Part shown: positions 4,636 through 5,159 of the stretch, in pieces
How the letters are laid out: the number at the start of each line of letters is the position of its first letter
Numbering within the stretch: the stretch's first letter is position 1
DNA from: Streptosporangiaceae bacterium
Lineage (GTDB): Bacteria > Actinomycetota > Actinomycetes > Streptosporangiales > Streptosporangiaceae
Assembly (NCBI GenBank): GCA_030052355.1
Contig: JASIGS010000079.1
Coordinates: 1 to 5,159, forward strand
DNA length: 5,159 nt
Reading direction: 5' to 3'
Position numbers and translations under genes: made by a program
Notes under the pieces: model-generated
Databases searched by the model: none
What the model saw: the letters and a program-made list of their open reading frames with translations, nothing else
What the model was told of the DNA's origin: nothing

Positions 4636-5159
4636 TCACTCGCCGGGCTGGGCGGGCCGCTCAGCCTTCGCCCGTATCAGCTGCTCGAGGTCCGCAAGGT
4701 CCGCGTCGTATTCGGTGTCCCAGTCCGGCACCTCGGCCAGCCACGGTGCGAGCTTGGCGTGCGCGGGCAGCTCTGCGCCCAGCTCGGCTCGCGCCGCCCG
4801 GGCAGCCGCGGCGCTGCTGCCGAACCGGCCGCCCGCCTCCGACGCTACGAAGCCGAAGATGAACGTGGTGACGAGCCGCTCCACGCGCGGCACCTCGGCC
4901 TGCGGCACGCCGGCCTCCAGCAGCGCCTGGTAGACGAAGTCGGTGCCGCGCAGCCCGTCGAGCGTGACGGATGGCCGGGCGAACATCAGGGTGACGAGCC
5001 ACGGGCGCTGCCCGAACTGGATCCGGGCGCTGCGCGCGAGGTTCTGGAGTCGTTCCTGCCAGCTGTCCCCGGCCGGCGGCACGCTCATCAGCTCGCTGAC
5101 GATCCGGCCGTACATGTCGTCGAGCAGCGCCGTCTTGCTGCCGACGTGCGGGTAGAGCG
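4636..5159 (-). CDS. TetR/AcrR family transcriptional regulator, N-terminus cut by the window end
   Basis: The minus-strand frame is open from the window edge to the TGA at 4638-4636, so about 174 residues are visible and the start is missing. The first visible residues, LYPHVGSKTALLDDMYGRIV, are the end of the TetR helix-turn-helix: the recognition helix with the Y-x-H-V-x-S-K signature and the following helix. The methionine at 5115 is therefore internal and not the start. The remaining ~155 residues are the helical ligand-binding and dimerisation domain, including PWLVTLMFARPSVT, the LEAGVPQAEVPRVERL segment and TFIFGFVASEAGGRF, ending in an acidic helix (DWDTEYDADLADLEQL). TetR proteins are usually repressors released by a small ligand; the ligand here is unknown. 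The gene faces the CDF gene tail to tail, so its position gives no reason to think it controls the transporter. Its promoter and targets lie outside the window. Confidence 0.9.
   Translation of the reverse strand, partial: LYPHVGSKTALLDDMYGRIVSELMSVPPAGDSWQERLQNLARSARIQFGQRPWLVTLMFARPSVTLDGLRGTDFVYQALLEAGVPQAEVPRVERLVTTFIFGFVASEAGGRFGSSAAAARAARAELGAELPAHAKLAPWLAEVPDWDTEYDADLADLEQLIRAKAERPAQPGE

Noticed and set aside
4636..5115. TetR gene starting at the methionine encoded at 5115
   Set aside because: The frame stays open upstream and encodes LYPHVGSKTALLDD, the end of the TetR DNA-binding domain, so the gene continues past the window edge.
1..5159. CRISPR arrays, tRNA or rRNA genes, insertion sequences, attachment sites
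   Set aside because: No regularly spaced identical repeats, no cloverleaf or rRNA-like stretch, and no transposase, integrase or terminal inverted repeats were seen on reading the window.

Overview
This is a GC-rich chromosomal window with strong G/C preference at third codon positions and GTG/TTG starts. It looks like a high-GC actinomycete. The gene content supports that: DUF5719, the actinobacterial Zincin_1-type 'metallopeptidase family' protein, DUF3499, Trm112-like and a ZnT9-like CDF transporter form a neighbourhood I recall from Streptomyces and, in part, from Mycobacterium tuberculosis (Rv3258c/Rv3259 next to whiB2 and manB). Genus cannot be fixed from this sequence alone.

Layout: (1) 1-513 (+) is the disordered, repeat-bearing C-terminal tail of a gene whose body lies upstream, probably a large glycosyltransferase-type membrane protein judging only by known synteny. 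(2) 513-2039 (+) is a membrane-anchored extracytoplasmic DUF5719 protein, translationally coupled to the first gene by a TGATG overlap. (3) 2061-2534 (-) is a Zincin_1-family protein with no HExxH, convergent with DUF5719 across only 21 bp. (4) 2535-2734 is a divergent intergenic region. (5) 2735-3178 (+) is a DUF3499 putative zinc-ribbon protein, probably starting at TTG. (6) 3179-3299 is a leader with two TAGGGTG(T/C)GC repeats. (7) 3300-3494 (+) is a 64-aa Trm112-like zinc-ribbon protein. (8) 3495-4571 (+) encodes a CDF metal transporter of the SLC30A9/ZnT9-like type. (9) 4572-4635 holds two hairpins between convergent genes. (10) 4636 to beyond the window end (-) is a TetR-family regulator, truncated by the window edge inside its DNA-binding domain.

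The genes do not form one obvious pathway. In the related loci I recall, manB (phosphomannomutase) lies between DUF3499 and Trm112, and a SIS-domain protein and manA lie between Trm112 and the CDF gene. All three are absent here, so the conserved genes have become direct neighbours.

The most notable anomaly is the 5' end of the CDF gene. Its conserved first membrane helix is encoded at about 3565-3650 in an open frame that contains no ATG, GTG or TTG back to the Trm112 stop codon. Trm112 and the transporter share one reading frame separated by a single TGA. A GTG that overlaps the Trm112 stop (GTGA) sits one frame off and would reach the transporter if one base in 3503-3508 were removed. I see no evidence for an entirely new multi-gene system. 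The points worth follow-up are this start anomaly, the degenerate protease and the rearranged neighbourhood.
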